DNA of 64,000 bases from Heliomicrobium undosum (GCF_009877425.1 NZ_WXEY01000015.1:16833-80832), one strand, 5' to 3'. Positions 1 through 9,287 are shown, counted from the stretch's first letter. Program-made: numbers and translations. Notes: generated from the sequence alone by a model not told the origin.

Positions 1-762
1 GCCGCCCAGATGACCGGTCTCATCGACCTGTCTCCCCAATTGCGCAGCCTTCCGGTCATCGGTTCTTTCTTCCCGCAGAAGGATCCTGCGTCAGAGGGGT
101 TCCAGCAGACACTGGAGGAGCACCGAATCGCCCAACTGCAAGCGGAAAAGGAGGCCCTCGACGCCAAGCTGGCCGAGATGCAGCAGGCAGCGGCAGCGAC
201 GCCTGCCGCCGCTCCCCAGGATGACGCCCTCAAACAGCAGAAAGCGGAGCTGGAAAAGCAGCTGAGCGCCCTAAAGGAACAGAGCGAAAAGGAAAAACAG
301 GCCCAGGCCGATCTGGAAAAACTGTCGGAACGGCTGTCGGTGATGAAACCGGCGAGTGCCGCCAAGATCATGGAGAATCTGCCCGACGGCGTCGTCAATA
401 AGCTGCTCAACGGGATGGATGTCGACAAGGCGGCCAAGATCACTGCCGCCCTCGACCCGGCGCGGGCCGCCCGGTTGACCATGGCATCCAGTGACGGCGA
501 TCTTGCGGCGCAGGAAAAGACCGATTCTGACTTGAAAAAAATCGAACTTACGAAGAGCAACTACCAGAACCTAGCGAAAACCATCGCTGCCATGAAAGCC
601 GAAGACGCGGCCATGCTGATGGAGCAGTTGCCTGACGATGTGATCGCCGCCATTCTGCGGGAGATGAACCAGGATGCGGCCGGAAAAGTCTTGTCGGCCT
701 TGACCTACACCAACCCGACGCGGGCGGCCCGCCTGGTCAACCTGATGGGAACCGCCGGCTAA
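1..762 (+). CDS. MotE/YlxF-like flagellar locus protein, 5' end outside window
   Basis: The frame is open from the first base, and the first ATG at position 10 is only internal or arbitrary, so the true start (probably with a membrane anchor) lies upstream. What is visible is a charged, Ala/Gln/Lys/Glu-rich coiled coil over roughly residues 30-110, followed by two copies of an MgtE-N/FliG-like helical repeat. The first copy is around AAKIMENLPDGVVNKLL and the second around AAMLMEQLPDDVIAAIL; each ends in an ARAARL-type motif. This layout is typical of YlxF/MotE proteins encoded between fliJ and fliK in Firmicutes and thought to act with the flagellar stator or export apparatus. It is followed by fliK after 114 bases. 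The family assignment is good; the role is inferred from relatives. Confidence 0.75.
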   Translation, partial: AAQMTGLIDLSPQLRSLPVIGSFFPQKDPASEGFQQTLEEHRIAQLQAEKEALDAKLAEMQQAAAATPAAAPQDDALKQQKAELEKQLSALKEQSEKEKQAQADLEKLSERLSVMKPASAAKIMENLPDGVVNKLLNGMDVDKAAKITAALDPARAARLTMASSDGDLAAQEKTDSDLKKIELTKSNYQNLAKTIAAMKAEDAAMLMEQLPDDVIAAILREMNQDAAGKVLSALTYTNPTRAARLVNLMGTAG

Positions 763-876
763 ACACTGGCTGAAACTTCCCAATGAACAGGGGCTGCTGA
801 GGAAAGGGGGAATGCCGGAGAGAACACTTTCGGTCACAAAGATAACCCCGTTTTTTTTACTTCAGGAGGTGAATCA

Positions 877-2556
877 ATGGCAGACCTATCCATCCTGAAT
901 GGCTTGGCACAAGTACCCAATTCGGCGCCTTCCGCTGGCGGCGGAACGACTGGAAAAACGGGAACGGCTAGCGCCCCCCCATCGGGGAAGGGATTTTCCG
1001 GTTACCTACAAGACAGCCTGTGCTTCTTGCCGCAGCCCCAAGCAAACCGGATGGGTCAACGACAATTCCTCTCCGGCAGCGCTGAAAGGCATTCCGACTG
1101 CATGCAGAATAGGGAGCGCGTCGAAGCCGGGCGGTTGGCCTTGCGGGACAGCAGAGCGACCGAAAGGAGCAGTCAACGGTCCCGGATCCAGCGCGACCAT
1201 GACCAGGCTGGTAATGGCCTCGCCACGAAGGACAAGTCGGAACCGGTCATCGCCGATGGGGCAAAAGCGTCAGCGAGCAAGGCTGAATCCAAACCGAAGG
1301 AATCAGTAAAGGCAGAGGTGGCGCCTGTCGAGCGCCAGGTTGCAGAGAATGCAGCCGAATCGGAGGTCGCTGTGGACGCGGTGAATGCTCCAGTTATCCC
1401 CGTCGTTGCGCCGGTTCCGCAGGAAAATCGTTCTGAGGAAGCAAGCCTGCCCCTTGTCACTGTGACCGAGCTTCCCTCCCAGGAAACAGAGCTGAAGGAC
1501 AATCCACCGACCCCGTCACTACTCGCCATGAATGCTCCGGAGCGACCTGTAGCCGGCGACGTCGAGGGGGAGCCCCAAGGGCAAGGTGCAACCAAGGCCT
1601 TTTCCGGTTTGGCGCTGACGGAAATGCCGGAAAAAACCGCGCAGTCTCAGGGGCAAACGGCGGCGCCGCTGATGCCGGACACCGTCGTCACCGAAGCAAA
1701 GACCCCTGCGTCCGAAACAAAGACCTCTTCCGCCCTATTGACGGTCCAGCCGAACCAACTGGCCCTCCTCGCCGGTTTACGCAAGGAAACAGCAGACCCC
1801 GCAGTCAGTCAAGGGGTTACGACGACCACCGACCCCCTTCCGGCAGGAGAACCGGCCCTTGTAGAAACGTCCACAGCAAGCCCTGTCGCGACGACCGCCC
1901 AGGGGAAAGGGGAAAACCCAGCCGGTTGGATGACCGGAGGTCAGAATCCAGGTCCCTTCGCCCAGACGGCGACCAAAGGAGGCGCAACCAACGAAGAGGC
2001 GCCCTTCCGTCTGCATGAGGCCCAGGGAGTCGGCAACCGGATGGCATCAAATTCAGAAGCTTTCTCCACTTCCGCCAAGCCAGCCATAAGCCGTGAAGCC
2101 GCAGCGGCCATGCGTTCCGACGTATTCCGCCAAATCGTGGTCAACAGCGAACTGCTCAAGAAGGCCGACACAAGCGAACTGCGCATTCAACTGAAACCGG
2201 AGTTCCTTGGCAAGCTGAACCTCAACCTTTCCGTCGAAAACGGCATCGTCTCTGTCCGCTTTGCCGCTGAAAATCCGCAGGTTCGGCAGATGCTGGAGTC
2301 CAACCTGAATCAACTAAAACAGTCCCTGGAGGAACAGGGGTTGCGTTTTGATCGCGTGGAGGTCGGCGTCAGTCAACAAGGTGCCGATTCACGCCACGGC
2401 GCCGGCGATTCTCGTCAATCATCGCCAGAGCGATGGGGAAGCGATAAGGGGACGCAAACAGGCGAAGGGGCAACCGTTACCGGCAATGCTGCAGCCGATT
2501 CCTTTGCAACCCGGGCCTACTACCGGGAGGACACAACGGTAGAGTTCCTGGCCTGA
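877..2556 (+). CDS. fliK: Flagellar hook-length control protein FliK
   Basis: FliK measures hook length during export and triggers the switch of FlhB substrate specificity from hook to filament proteins. The 559-residue product has a long low-complexity Ala/Pro/Glu/Thr/Val-rich region (about residues 120-400) and a compact C-terminal Flg_hook domain (about 425-500) containing ELRIQLKPEFLGKLNL and a QMLESNLNQLKQSLEEQG segment, the conserved core of the family. The start is set by an AGGAGGTG ribosome site six bases before the ATG. Residues about 48-115 are unusually rich in Arg, Gln and Cys compared with the rest, which could reflect compensating frameshifts or simple divergence. It sits directly before flgD, as in other Firmicutes. 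Confidence 0.9.
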   Translation: MADLSILNGLAQVPNSAPSAGGGTTGKTGTASAPPSGKGFSGYLQDSLCFLPQPQANRMGQRQFLSGSAERHSDCMQNRERVEAGRLALRDSRATERSSQRSRIQRDHDQAGNGLATKDKSEPVIADGAKASASKAESKPKESVKAEVAPVERQVAENAAESEVAVDAVNAPVIPVVAPVPQENRSEEASLPLVTVTELPSQETELKDNPPTPSLLAMNAPERPVAGDVEGEPQGQGATKAFSGLALTEMPEKTAQSQGQTAAPLMPDTVVTEAKTPASETKTSSALLTVQPNQLALLAGLRKETADPAVSQGVTTTTDPLPAGEPALVETSTASPVATTAQGKGENPAGWMTGGQNPGPFAQTATKGGATNEEAPFRLHEAQGVGNRMASNSEAFSTSAKPAISREAAAAMRSDVFRQIVVNSELLKKADTSELRIQLKPEFLGKLNLNLSVENGIVSVRFAAENPQVRQMLESNLNQLKQSLEEQGLRFDRVEVGVSQQGADSRHGAGDSRQSSPERWGSDKGTQTGEGATVTGNAAADSFATRAYYREDTTVEFLA

Positions 2557-2583
2557 CGGTCATCACAAAGGGGGGATCCACCG

Positions 2584-3150
2584 ATGGCAAGCACGATCGA
2601 TAACGTGGGCAGCGTCTATACCGCTCCGGCAGGGACGACGACGAAGAAGAGCAACAGTGAGCTGGGCAAGGATGATTTTCTCAAACTCCTCGTAACTCAG
2701 CTCCGCTACCAGGATCCGATGAAACCGATGGAAGACAAGGAGTTTATCGCCCAGATGGCGCAGTTCTCTTCACTCGAGCAGATGAAGAACATCGCTGATG
2801 GCTTTGAAAAATTCCAAACAACCCAAGGGAACGTCATGAGTAACCTTAACAACGTTCTCACAGGTTTCATTTCCGTCCAACAGCAGATGCAGGCCGATAA
2901 CATGATTGTTTCAGCAGTCAGCTTTGTTGGCAAACATTTGGAGGCGACAGTACCTAAACTCGATGAAAAAGGAAATCCCGTGAAAGACCAGGACGGAGAC
3001 ATCGTCACGGAAAAAATCGCCGGCGACGTCACAGGTGTGAACATCAGCAACGGCTTGGCTGCGCTTCAAGTCCAATATGAGGTCAACGGCGAGAAGAAGA
3101 CAAGGGACGTTCTCTTGAATGAGATCACAAAGGTAAGCCAAGTCGATTAA
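2584..3150 (+). CDS. flgD: Flagellar hook-capping (hook assembly) protein FlgD
   Basis: FlgD forms the temporary cap under which hook subunits polymerise. The 188-residue product has the family's signature N-terminal half: [19 protein letters not shown] followed by [16 protein letters not shown] (about residues 27-65). The C-terminal part contains a short [14 protein letters not shown] beta segment and lacks the large Tudor/FnIII-like extension of enterobacterial FlgD, as in Bacillus. A GGGGGG-rich ribosome site precedes the ATG. It lies between fliK and flgE, where its hook substrate is encoded. Confidence 0.93.
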   Translation: MASTIDNVGSVYTAPAGTTTKKSNSELGKDDFLKLLVTQLRYQDPMKPMEDKEFIAQMAQFSSLEQMKNIADGFEKFQTTQGNVMSNLNNVLTGFISVQQQMQADNMIVSAVSFVGKHLEATVPKLDEKGNPVKDQDGDIVTEKIAGDVTGVNISNGLAALQVQYEVNGEKKTRDVLLNEITKVSQVD

Positions 3151-3183
3151 GCAAAATCGAAGACAGGGAGGGAGGTGGCGGCA

Positions 3184-3567
3184 TTGGATAACCGAATCCT
3201 CTATCCCCAGCCGCTGATCCCCGGCGTCGGCAAGTCGAAGAACGGGTCGATTCACCAGCCGGTCGGCCAGCCCTCTGCTGATTCCTTCCAAAAGATCCTG
3301 GACCAAAAAACGCTCAAGTTCTCTTCCCATGCGTTGCAGCGGTTGTCCCAACGGAACATTTCCCTTGGAGAAGCCGAATTGGGCAAGCTGAATGAAGCCG
3401 TAGATAGGGTAGCGCGTAAAGGAGCGAAGGAATCACTGATCCTGATGAGGGATCTGGCGCTGGTTGTATCGGTCAAGAACCGCACCGTCATCACTGCCGT
3501 CGACGGAAACGCCATGAAGGATAATGTGTTCACAAACATTGACAGTGCTGTTGTCATTACGGAATAA
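3184..3567 (+). CDS. TIGR02530-like flagellar operon protein
   Basis: This small soluble protein belongs to the type found between flgD and flgE in many Firmicutes (flagellar operon protein family TIGR02530). Visible features are an FSSHALQRLSQRNI segment near residues 45-58 and a C-terminal half with alternating hydrophobic residues ending in a VITAVDGNAMKDNVFTNIDS motif typical of the family. A TTG start at 3184 is chosen because GGAGGTG ends six bases upstream; the in-frame GTG at 3175 would sit inside that ribosome site. The biochemical role is not established; the context points to hook assembly. Confidence 0.8.
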   Translation: MDNRILYPQPLIPGVGKSKNGSIHQPVGQPSADSFQKILDQKTLKFSSHALQRLSQRNISLGEAELGKLNEAVDRVARKGAKESLILMRDLALVVSVKNRTVITAVDGNAMKDNVFTNIDSAVVITE

Positions 3568-3652
3568 GGGCTGGACCTCCAGGAGGAAGCCCAGGCTGCT
3601 GAACGATTGAGGCAGCCATCCGTTTCTACTATGCGAGGAGGTCGTTTACCCT

Positions 3653-4981
3653 ATGATGCGATCCCTTTTCTCCGGTGTCACCGCGCTGCGCAACCACCAG
3701 ACGCGCATGGATGTCATCGGCAACAACATCGCCAACGTCAACACCATCGGGTTTAAGAAGAGCCGCGTCACCTTTTCCGACGCCCTAAACCAGACCGTCC
3801 GCGGCGCCGCAGCGCCGCAAGGCGGACGGGGCGGCACCAACCCGATGCAGGTTGGCCTGGGCATGAACATCGCCACGATGGAGACGGTCTTTACGCCCAC
3901 GAGCGTCCAGGGAACGGGCAAGAACTCCGACCTAGCCATCGACGGAGACGGTTTCTTCCTGCTCGATGACGGCGGATCCCAGTACTACACACGAGCCGGC
4001 AACTTCGATCTCGATACGGAGTACAACTTCATCCGCACCGACAACGGGATGAGGGCGATGGGCTATATCGCTGACGCTTCGGGAAAAATTGACGCCAGCA
4101 AAAGCCCCACCGCCATCCATCTTCGAGACAAACTGCAGATGCCGGCCCTAGCTACGAACCGGGTCTCCTTCAACAAAAACTTGAACAGCCTGCAGGCCAG
4201 TTCCCTGCCGATTCAGAAGTCGATCGAAATCTTCGATTCCAAAGGCGGCAAGCACAACCTGCTGTTGACCATGAAAAATGTCAGCAATGCCAGCGACCCC
4301 AACCACTGGGTCGTATCGGCTCGCATCACCACGGAAGACCCGACGACCCATGCGATCACGACGGCTGTGGGCTTTATTACGGGCTCCCTCTACTTCAGCA
4401 GCAACGGCACGTTCAAGCAATTCAGCGTAACGGGAAGGCAGGATTTCAGCTTCCCCGGATTGGGCGTCAACGTGATGACGGCCATGCCGACGGGCAACTA
4501 CTCGGCCAAATATACCTTCCCCACAACCCAAAACGATTCCCGGTTCTACCTCGACCTGCATGCCATCACCCAGTTCTCTTCTGAGACGACTGTTGACAAA
4601 CTGAGCCAGAACGGATATCAGGATGGCGCCTTGAAGACCTATGCCATCGACTCAGCCGGCGTGTTGACAGGCACCTTCACTAACGGCAAGAGCATGGCCT
4701 TGGCCCAGGTCTCTGTGACTACCTTCTCCAACCCGGCCGGCCTGCTGAAAACCGGTTCCAACCTCTATATCAAGACGAACAACTCCGGCGAGGCCAATAC
4801 AGGCCAACCGGCTGTCGGCAGCCGGGGCGCCATCACCCCGGGCGCGCTGGAGATGTCCAACGTCGACTTGTCCCAGGAATTTACCGACATGATCACCACC
4901 CAGCGCGGCTTCCAGGCCAACAGCCGGATCATCTCCGTTTCCGACAGCATGCTGGAAGAACTGGTCAATTTGAAACGATAA
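3653..4981 (+). CDS. flgE: Flagellar hook protein FlgE
   Basis: FlgE is the subunit of the hook, the flexible joint outside the cell. The 442-residue protein has the axial-protein N-terminal motif MRSLFSGVTALRNHQTRMDV followed by IGNNIANVNTIGFKKSR, and the matching C-terminal helix with EMSNVDLSQEFTDMITTQRG and FQANSRIISVSDSMLEELV. The central region forms the surface domains. Two consecutive ATGs (3653 and 3656) follow a GAGGAGGT site, so the exact first residue is uncertain by one codon. Export is by the type III apparatus encoded downstream. Confidence 0.95.
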   Translation: MMRSLFSGVTALRNHQTRMDVIGNNIANVNTIGFKKSRVTFSDALNQTVRGAAAPQGGRGGTNPMQVGLGMNIATMETVFTPTSVQGTGKNSDLAIDGDGFFLLDDGGSQYYTRAGNFDLDTEYNFIRTDNGMRAMGYIADASGKIDASKSPTAIHLRDKLQMPALATNRVSFNKNLNSLQASSLPIQKSIEIFDSKGGKHNLLLTMKNVSNASDPNHWVVSARITTEDPTTHAITTAVGFITGSLYFSSNGTFKQFSVTGRQDFSFPGLGVNVMTAMPTGNYSAKYTFPTTQNDSRFYLDLHAITQFSSETTVDKLSQNGYQDGALKTYAIDSAGVLTGTFTNGKSMALAQVSVTTFSNPAGLLKTGSNLYIKTNNSGEANTGQPAVGSRGAITPGALEMSNVDLSQEFTDMITTQRGFQANSRIISVSDSMLEELVNLKR

Positions 4982-5048
4982 TCCATGACGGGCGGGGAGG
5001 TCCGATCAACCCGCCCGTTTCTTTTCATTGACAATGGGAGGCGGATCG

Positions 5049-5279
5049 ATGATTACAGTCAGGCGCTTGAATCAAAGCGAACTGGTGATTAACGCGGAAC
5101 TGATAGAACAAGTGGAAGCGACTCCTGATACCATCATCACCTTGACGACGGGAAAGAAGATCGTTGTATTGGAAGGGCTTGATGAAGTGGTTGATAAGGT
5201 GATCGCCTACCGCCGCGCCTGTCTCAACGCCCGCCCTGACGATAAAATCGATGATGCGCTGACAAAAAGAAGGACCTAG
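5049..5279 (+). CDS. flbD: FlbD/SwrD family flagellar protein
   Basis: This small protein (76 residues) of the FlbD family is encoded between flgE and fliL in Firmicutes; the Bacillus relative SwrD raises flagellar motor power. The start MITVRRLNQSELVINAELIE matches the family's conserved opening, which fixes the ATG at 5049 rather than an in-frame ATG at 5028. A GGGAGG site lies upstream. The middle contains TPDTIITLTTGKKIVV, also characteristic. The last 20 residues are charged and not conserved. Confidence 0.9.
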   Translation: MITVRRLNQSELVINAELIEQVEATPDTIITLTTGKKIVVLEGLDEVVDKVIAYRRACLNARPDDKIDDALTKRRT

Positions 5280-5370
5280 CGGGAAGAACTCGAATGAATG
5301 TATAATTAGGTGAGGTAGGGACAGATCTGTTCAATTTTTACCCTAGCCAAGGAAGGAGCGTTTTTCCGGA

Positions 5371-5856
5371 ATGGCTGAAACCGAAAACGCGCCCAAAAAG
5401 AAACCGTTGAACATGAAGTTGATCATCATCGCCGTTGCCGTGCTGGTATCGGCGGCCATCATCGCTGTAGCCGTATTCAAGTTCTTCATCAGTCCGGACG
5501 CAGTATCGGACCACACGCCAAAGGCTTCCGCACCCAAGACGGTGGGGGTCCTTTTTGAGGCCGGCGACTTTACGACCAATCTGGCAGACCCCGGCGGGAA
5601 ACGCTTCCTCAAAGCCAAGGTGATCCTTGAACTAAACGAGGAAAAAAAGGATGAGAAAAAGCTGGCTGAGTTGAAGGAACACCTCCCAGTCATCCGCGAC
5701 CGGATCCTCTATATCCTCAGCGCCAAAACGGTGGAGGATTTCCAGGTTTCCGACAGCAAGGAAAAGGTCAAAAAAGACATTTTGGTCGCATTGAACAAAC
5801 AGTTCGGCGCCGACAAGTTCCGCAACGTCTACTTCCAGGAACTTGTCTATCAATAA
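5371..5856 (+). CDS. fliL: Flagellar basal body-associated protein FliL
   Basis: FliL is a single-pass membrane protein that surrounds the stator units at the motor. The 161-residue product has a short cytoplasmic Lys-rich N-terminus, one membrane helix (about residues 16-38, LIIIAVAVLVSAAIIAVAVF) and a periplasmic domain with the typical FTTNLADPGGKRFLKAKVIL strand and an IRDRILYILSAKTVEDF helix. AAGGAGCG lies upstream of the ATG. It is followed by fliM after 50 bases. Confidence 0.93.
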   Translation: MAETENAPKKKPLNMKLIIIAVAVLVSAAIIAVAVFKFFISPDAVSDHTPKASAPKTVGVLFEAGDFTTNLADPGGKRFLKAKVILELNEEKKDEKKLAELKEHLPVIRDRILYILSAKTVEDFQVSDSKEKVKKDILVALNKQFGADKFRNVYFQELVYQ

Positions 5857-5906
5857 GTCCTGCCCGAAAGCAAGACGACTGATTTCAGGAGGTGTGAGGG
5901 TAGGAC

Positions 5907-6902
5907 ATGAGCGATATTCTGTCCCAGGCAGAGATTGACGCGCTTCTGGCCGCCCTCGCCAGCGGTCAGGTAACCCCCGAGGATGTCAAAGATGATTTGA
6001 CCAGCAAGATCCGCGTTTACGACTTTAAGCGACCCAATAAATTCTCCAAAGACCAGATCCACACCTTACAAGTCATTTATGAAAACTTCTGCCGCAGTTT
6101 GACGACCTACCTGGCCGCCAACCTGCGCACACTCGTCCAGATATCGGTGCAATCCCTTGACCAATTGACCTACGAAGAATTTATCCGTTCCATTCCCAAC
6201 CCGACCATTGTCAACATCTTCACTATGTCTCCGTTGAATGGCAACGGGATCATGGAGATCCACCCTAACATCGCCTTTGCTGTCATTGACCGCCTTTTTG
6301 GGGGAACAGGCAACCCGCCAGATAAGATTCGCGGTCTGACAGAAATCGAACAGTCCGTTTTTCAACGGACGACGCGGCGCATGCTGGACAGTTTTACCGA
6401 GGCATGGGACAACATCGCCCAGGTGAAAGCTCGCCTGGAGATGATCGAGACAAACCCGCAGTTTATTCAGATCGTCGCGCCCACCGAGATGGTCGTCGTC
6501 ATCACCCTGGCTTGCAAAATCGGCGACGTCGAGGGCATGATCAATATCTGCCTGCCTTATATATTACTGGAACCGATCATCGGCAAGTTGAGCGCCCATT
6601 TTTGGTTTTCCAACGCGGCGAAAGAGCGCACGACAGAACAATTAGAGGCGCTGCGCAACCGCCTGGAACGGGCGCTGGTTCCCATCACCGTGCTGTTGGG
6701 ACGCACCACCCTCAGCGTCTCTGAACTCCTGGACCTGCAACTGGGCGACGTGATTCAGTTGGACAATCGTACCGATTCCGAACTGGAAGTGCTCATCGGT
6801 CAGCGGGTCAAGTATCTGGCGCGTCCGGGCCTCTCCGGCTCCAAGCTGGGTATTCAGATCACAGCGACCTATGAAAAAGGAGTTGAGACAGATGATGAGT
6901 AG
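5907..6902 (+). CDS. fliM: Flagellar motor switch protein FliM
   Basis: FliM forms the middle ring of the C-ring and receives CheY-phosphate. The N-terminal MSDILSQAEIDALLAAL is the CheY-P-binding peptide. The central domain carries RPNKFSKDQIHTLQ and IPNPTIVNIF (CheC-like fold that binds FliG). The C-terminal part contains the SpoA/FliN-like domain with LGRTTLSVSELLDLQLGDVI. Its length (331 residues) is normal. An AGGAGGTG ribosome site is upstream, and the 3' end overlaps the fliY start by 11 bases, indicating translational coupling. Confidence 0.96.
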   Translation: MSDILSQAEIDALLAALASGQVTPEDVKDDLTSKIRVYDFKRPNKFSKDQIHTLQVIYENFCRSLTTYLAANLRTLVQISVQSLDQLTYEEFIRSIPNPTIVNIFTMSPLNGNGIMEIHPNIAFAVIDRLFGGTGNPPDKIRGLTEIEQSVFQRTTRRMLDSFTEAWDNIAQVKARLEMIETNPQFIQIVAPTEMVVVITLACKIGDVEGMINICLPYILLEPIIGKLSAHFWFSNAAKERTTEQLEALRNRLERALVPITVLLGRTTLSVSELLDLQLGDVIQLDNRTDSELEVLIGQRVKYLARPGLSGSKLGIQITATYEKGVETDDE

Positions 6903-8220
6903 CGGCGTCCTTTCCCAGGAGGAAATCGATGCCCTGTTGAGAGGCGCCGACATCCCCAGTGAACCCACAACGTTGCAGGATGCAGCGGAACCGGAAGCTG
7001 ATTTCAGTGAGCTGGAAAAGGATGTAATCGGCGAGATCGCCAATATCTCCATGGGAACGGCAGCGACGACACTGTCCACCTTATTGGGGAAAAAAGTCGA
7101 CATTACGACGCCCCGTGTCTTCGTGACAACCAAAGCGGCGCTGCAAAAAGACTATCCCTCTCCCTTTGTCGTCGTCGATGTGACCTATACAGCCGGATTG
7201 GAAGGCAACAATGTGCTGATCATCCGCGAATCTGATGTGGCGATCATTGTCGATCTGATGATGGGTGGAGACGGCATGTCACCGCCGACGGAATTGAACG
7301 AGATCCACTTCAGCGCCATTTCGGAAGCGATGAACCAGATGATGGGTTCGGCATCCACCTCCATGGCCACCATGTTGCAAAAAAAGATCGATATATCACC
7401 GCCGATGCTGAACACCATTGACTTTGCCAATGAAAAGCTACCCCGTCCGGATATGGATCCTGTGATCAAAGTGTCCTTCCGGATGGTCATTGAGGGACTT
7501 GTCGACAGCGAGTTGATGCAGATTTACCCCATTCCCTTCGCGAAACAACTCGTTTCTGGGTTGATGGGGGATATGTCGTCTACTCCCGCGAGCCCGCCGG
7601 TGCAGCCGCAGGCGCCCCCCCCACCTCCGCCGCCCAGCACCCATTCGCCAGCCGCTCCGCCGCCTGCCGCTCCGCCACCGCAGGCCGCTTATCCTCCACC
7701 GGCTTCCCACCCTCCAATGGAACCGCCGATGGCGGCTGCTCCTCCGCCGGGTTATGGAAGCCCGCCGCCGGGATACGGCAGCCAACCGCCAGGGTATCCC
7801 CCTCCAGGGTACGGTTACCCGCCGCCGGGATACTACGGAGCGCCTCCTGGGGCGTATCCCTCACAGCCACCTGCCGCCGCCTATCCGCCGCAAGCGCCGC
7901 CTGTGCCGGTGCAGCCGGTCCAGTTTGCGCCCTTGCAGCCACAGCGCAGCGGAAAGGATACAACCAACCTCGGGTTGATCATGGATGTTCCCCTGCAAGT
8001 TACCGTCGAACTGGGGAAATCAAGAAAAACCATCCGGGATATCCTCGAACTCGGCCCCGGAGCGGTCATCGAACTTGACAAACTTGCCGGCGAGCCCGTC
8101 GATATCCTGGTCAACGGCAAGCTGATCGCCAAGGGAGAGGTTGTCGTCATCGATGAGAACTTCGGCGTGCGGATCACCGATATCGTAAGTCCCATCGAAA
8201 GGATAGGCAATTTACAATAA
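6892..8220 (+). CDS. fliY: Motor switch phosphatase FliY (CheC-like plus FliN domain)
   Basis: FliY combines a CheY-P-binding peptide (GVLSQEEIDALLRGAD), a CheC-type phosphatase domain and a C-terminal FliN ring domain (TTNLGLIMDVPLQVTVELGK onward). Both CheC active-site helices keep the E-x-x-N-x-x-x-G pattern (DVIGEIANISMG and AISEAMNQMMG), so CheY-P hydrolysis at the motor is likely. Between the domains lies a linker of about 110 residues very rich in Pro, Ala, Gly and Tyr, with repeats of the PPPGYG type. It makes the protein (442 residues) longer than the roughly 380 of Bacillus FliY. The ATG at 6892 is chosen by an AAGGAG site nine bases upstream; 6895 is a second possible ATG. Confidence 0.94.
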   Translation: MMSSGVLSQEEIDALLRGADIPSEPTTLQDAAEPEADFSELEKDVIGEIANISMGTAATTLSTLLGKKVDITTPRVFVTTKAALQKDYPSPFVVVDVTYTAGLEGNNVLIIRESDVAIIVDLMMGGDGMSPPTELNEIHFSAISEAMNQMMGSASTSMATMLQKKIDISPPMLNTIDFANEKLPRPDMDPVIKVSFRMVIEGLVDSELMQIYPIPFAKQLVSGLMGDMSSTPASPPVQPQAPPPPPPPSTHSPAAPPPAAPPPQAAYPPPASHPPMEPPMAAAPPPGYGSPPPGYGSQPPGYPPPGYGYPPPGYYGAPPGAYPSQPPAAAYPPQAPPVPVQPVQFAPLQPQRSGKDTTNLGLIMDVPLQVTVELGKSRKTIRDILELGPGAVIELDKLAGEPVDILVNGKLIAKGEVVVIDENFGVRITDIVSPIERIGNLQ

Positions 8221-8237
8221 ACGGAGGATGATTGAGA

Positions 8238-8600
8238 ATGGGAAACCGGATTCTGATCGTAGATGATGCCGCTTTTATGCGCATGATGATCAAGGATATC
8301 CTGACAAAGAACGGATATCAGGTCGTCGGTGAAGCGGAAAACGGGGCTGTGGCCGTTGAAAAATGGAAGGAATTTCGTCCTGATTTGACCACTATGGACA
8401 TCACCATGCCTGAAATGGACGGCATTAACGCTGTTCGCGCCATCCGCCAGGTCGATCCCAATGCCCGCGTCATCATGTGCAGCGCCATGGGTCAGCAGGC
8501 GATGGTCATCGATGCCATTCAAGCCGGCGCCAAGGACTTTATTGTAAAACCGTTCCAGCCGGATCGCGTTCTAGAGGCTGTTCGCAAGGCTTTAGGCTAA
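8238..8600 (+). CDS. cheY: Chemotaxis response regulator CheY
   Basis: This single receiver domain of 120 residues is phosphorylated by CheA and acts on FliM/FliY to bias rotation. The acidic pair is in ILIVDDAAFMR, the phosphoacceptor is Asp54 in DLTTMDITMPEMDG, the conserved Thr/Ser site is in IMCSAMGQQ, and the Lys is in GAKDFIVKPF. The ATG at 8238 is preferred over the TTG at 8232 because it gives the standard CheY opening and a longer gap to the GGAGG site. It lies 17 bases after fliY. Confidence 0.95.
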   Translation: MGNRILIVDDAAFMRMMIKDILTKNGYQVVGEAENGAVAVEKWKEFRPDLTTMDITMPEMDGINAVRAIRQVDPNARVIMCSAMGQQAMVIDAIQAGAKDFIVKPFQPDRVLEAVRKALG

Positions 8601-8645
8601 AGGTTGCTCAACAAGGCTCTCCTGAACAACAAGTGGGAGATGAGG

Positions 8646-9287
8646 ATGAACTACAGTCGGCGTATTGGCCGCCGGATCATCGGCGGCCTGGTGTTTTTTG
8701 GGCTCCTTTTGTTCCTGCTGTCTCTTCCTGTGGTTGCGACGGCGGCGGAAGCGGCGCCGGGAAGCATCCTTGACCAGACCTATACGCAACGGAGCGAAAC
8801 AGAACAAAAGCCTGGTCCTGTATCGACAGGCGACCTGCTCATTCGATTGTTCGGCACGCTGTTCCTGGTAGGGATCACCGGCTGGGTTGTCGTAAAGTTC
8901 TGGAAACGGAAACAACAGACCGCCGGACAGGGAAACTGGATGGCCGTATTGGACCAGGTTAGCCTGGCGCCGAACAAAAACCTCTTTGTCACCGATATCG
9001 CAGGAAAAGTCTTCGTCATCGGCGTTACCGACCATTCCATTCAACCGATCATGGAAATCACTGATGCCCAGGTCATCGAGGCGCTGCGGCAGGTGCAAGA
9101 GGAAGATCGCCAGGCGCCTCCGGCAGCATTGGGGCTCGATTTTCTCAGCGGCTTGCTGGGCAAGGGCAATCGCCAATCCGATTCAGAACCGTCCTTCCAT
9201 GCGGAAATGACGAAACAGATTCAACGACTCAATGCGCTTCGAGAGAGAAGAAGAGAACCCGATAGGGAAGGGGAGGACAAGCTGTGA
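8646..9287 (+). CDS. fliO: Flagellar export protein FliO
   Basis: FliO helps assemble the FliP ring of the export gate. The protein (213 residues) has an N-terminal signal-anchor (GGLVFFGLLLFLLSLPVVATA), a periplasmic stretch, a second membrane helix (LLIRLFGTLFLVGITGWVVV) and a cytoplasmic FliO domain containing GNWMAVLDQVSLAPNKNLFV and a GKVFVIGVTDH strand. The C-terminus is charged. The ATG at 8646 lies six bases after GGGAG; ATG 8640 and TTG 8604 are less suitable. The stop overlaps the fliP start by four bases. Confidence 0.88.
   Translation: MNYSRRIGRRIIGGLVFFGLLLFLLSLPVVATAAEAAPGSILDQTYTQRSETEQKPGPVSTGDLLIRLFGTLFLVGITGWVVVKFWKRKQQTAGQGNWMAVLDQVSLAPNKNLFVTDIAGKVFVIGVTDHSIQPIMEITDAQVIEALRQVQEEDRQAPPAALGLDFLSGLLGKGNRQSDSEPSFHAEMTKQIQRLNALRERRREPDREGEDKL

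Noticed and set aside
899..1309. Second long plus-strand frame inside fliK
   Set aside because: It lacks a ribosome site, has random-looking composition and lies within fliK; kept only as a hint of past frameshifts.
7744..7875. Tandem repeat in fliY as a CRISPR-like or mobile repeat
   Set aside because: The repeats are in-frame PPPGYG codons of a protein linker with no spacers.
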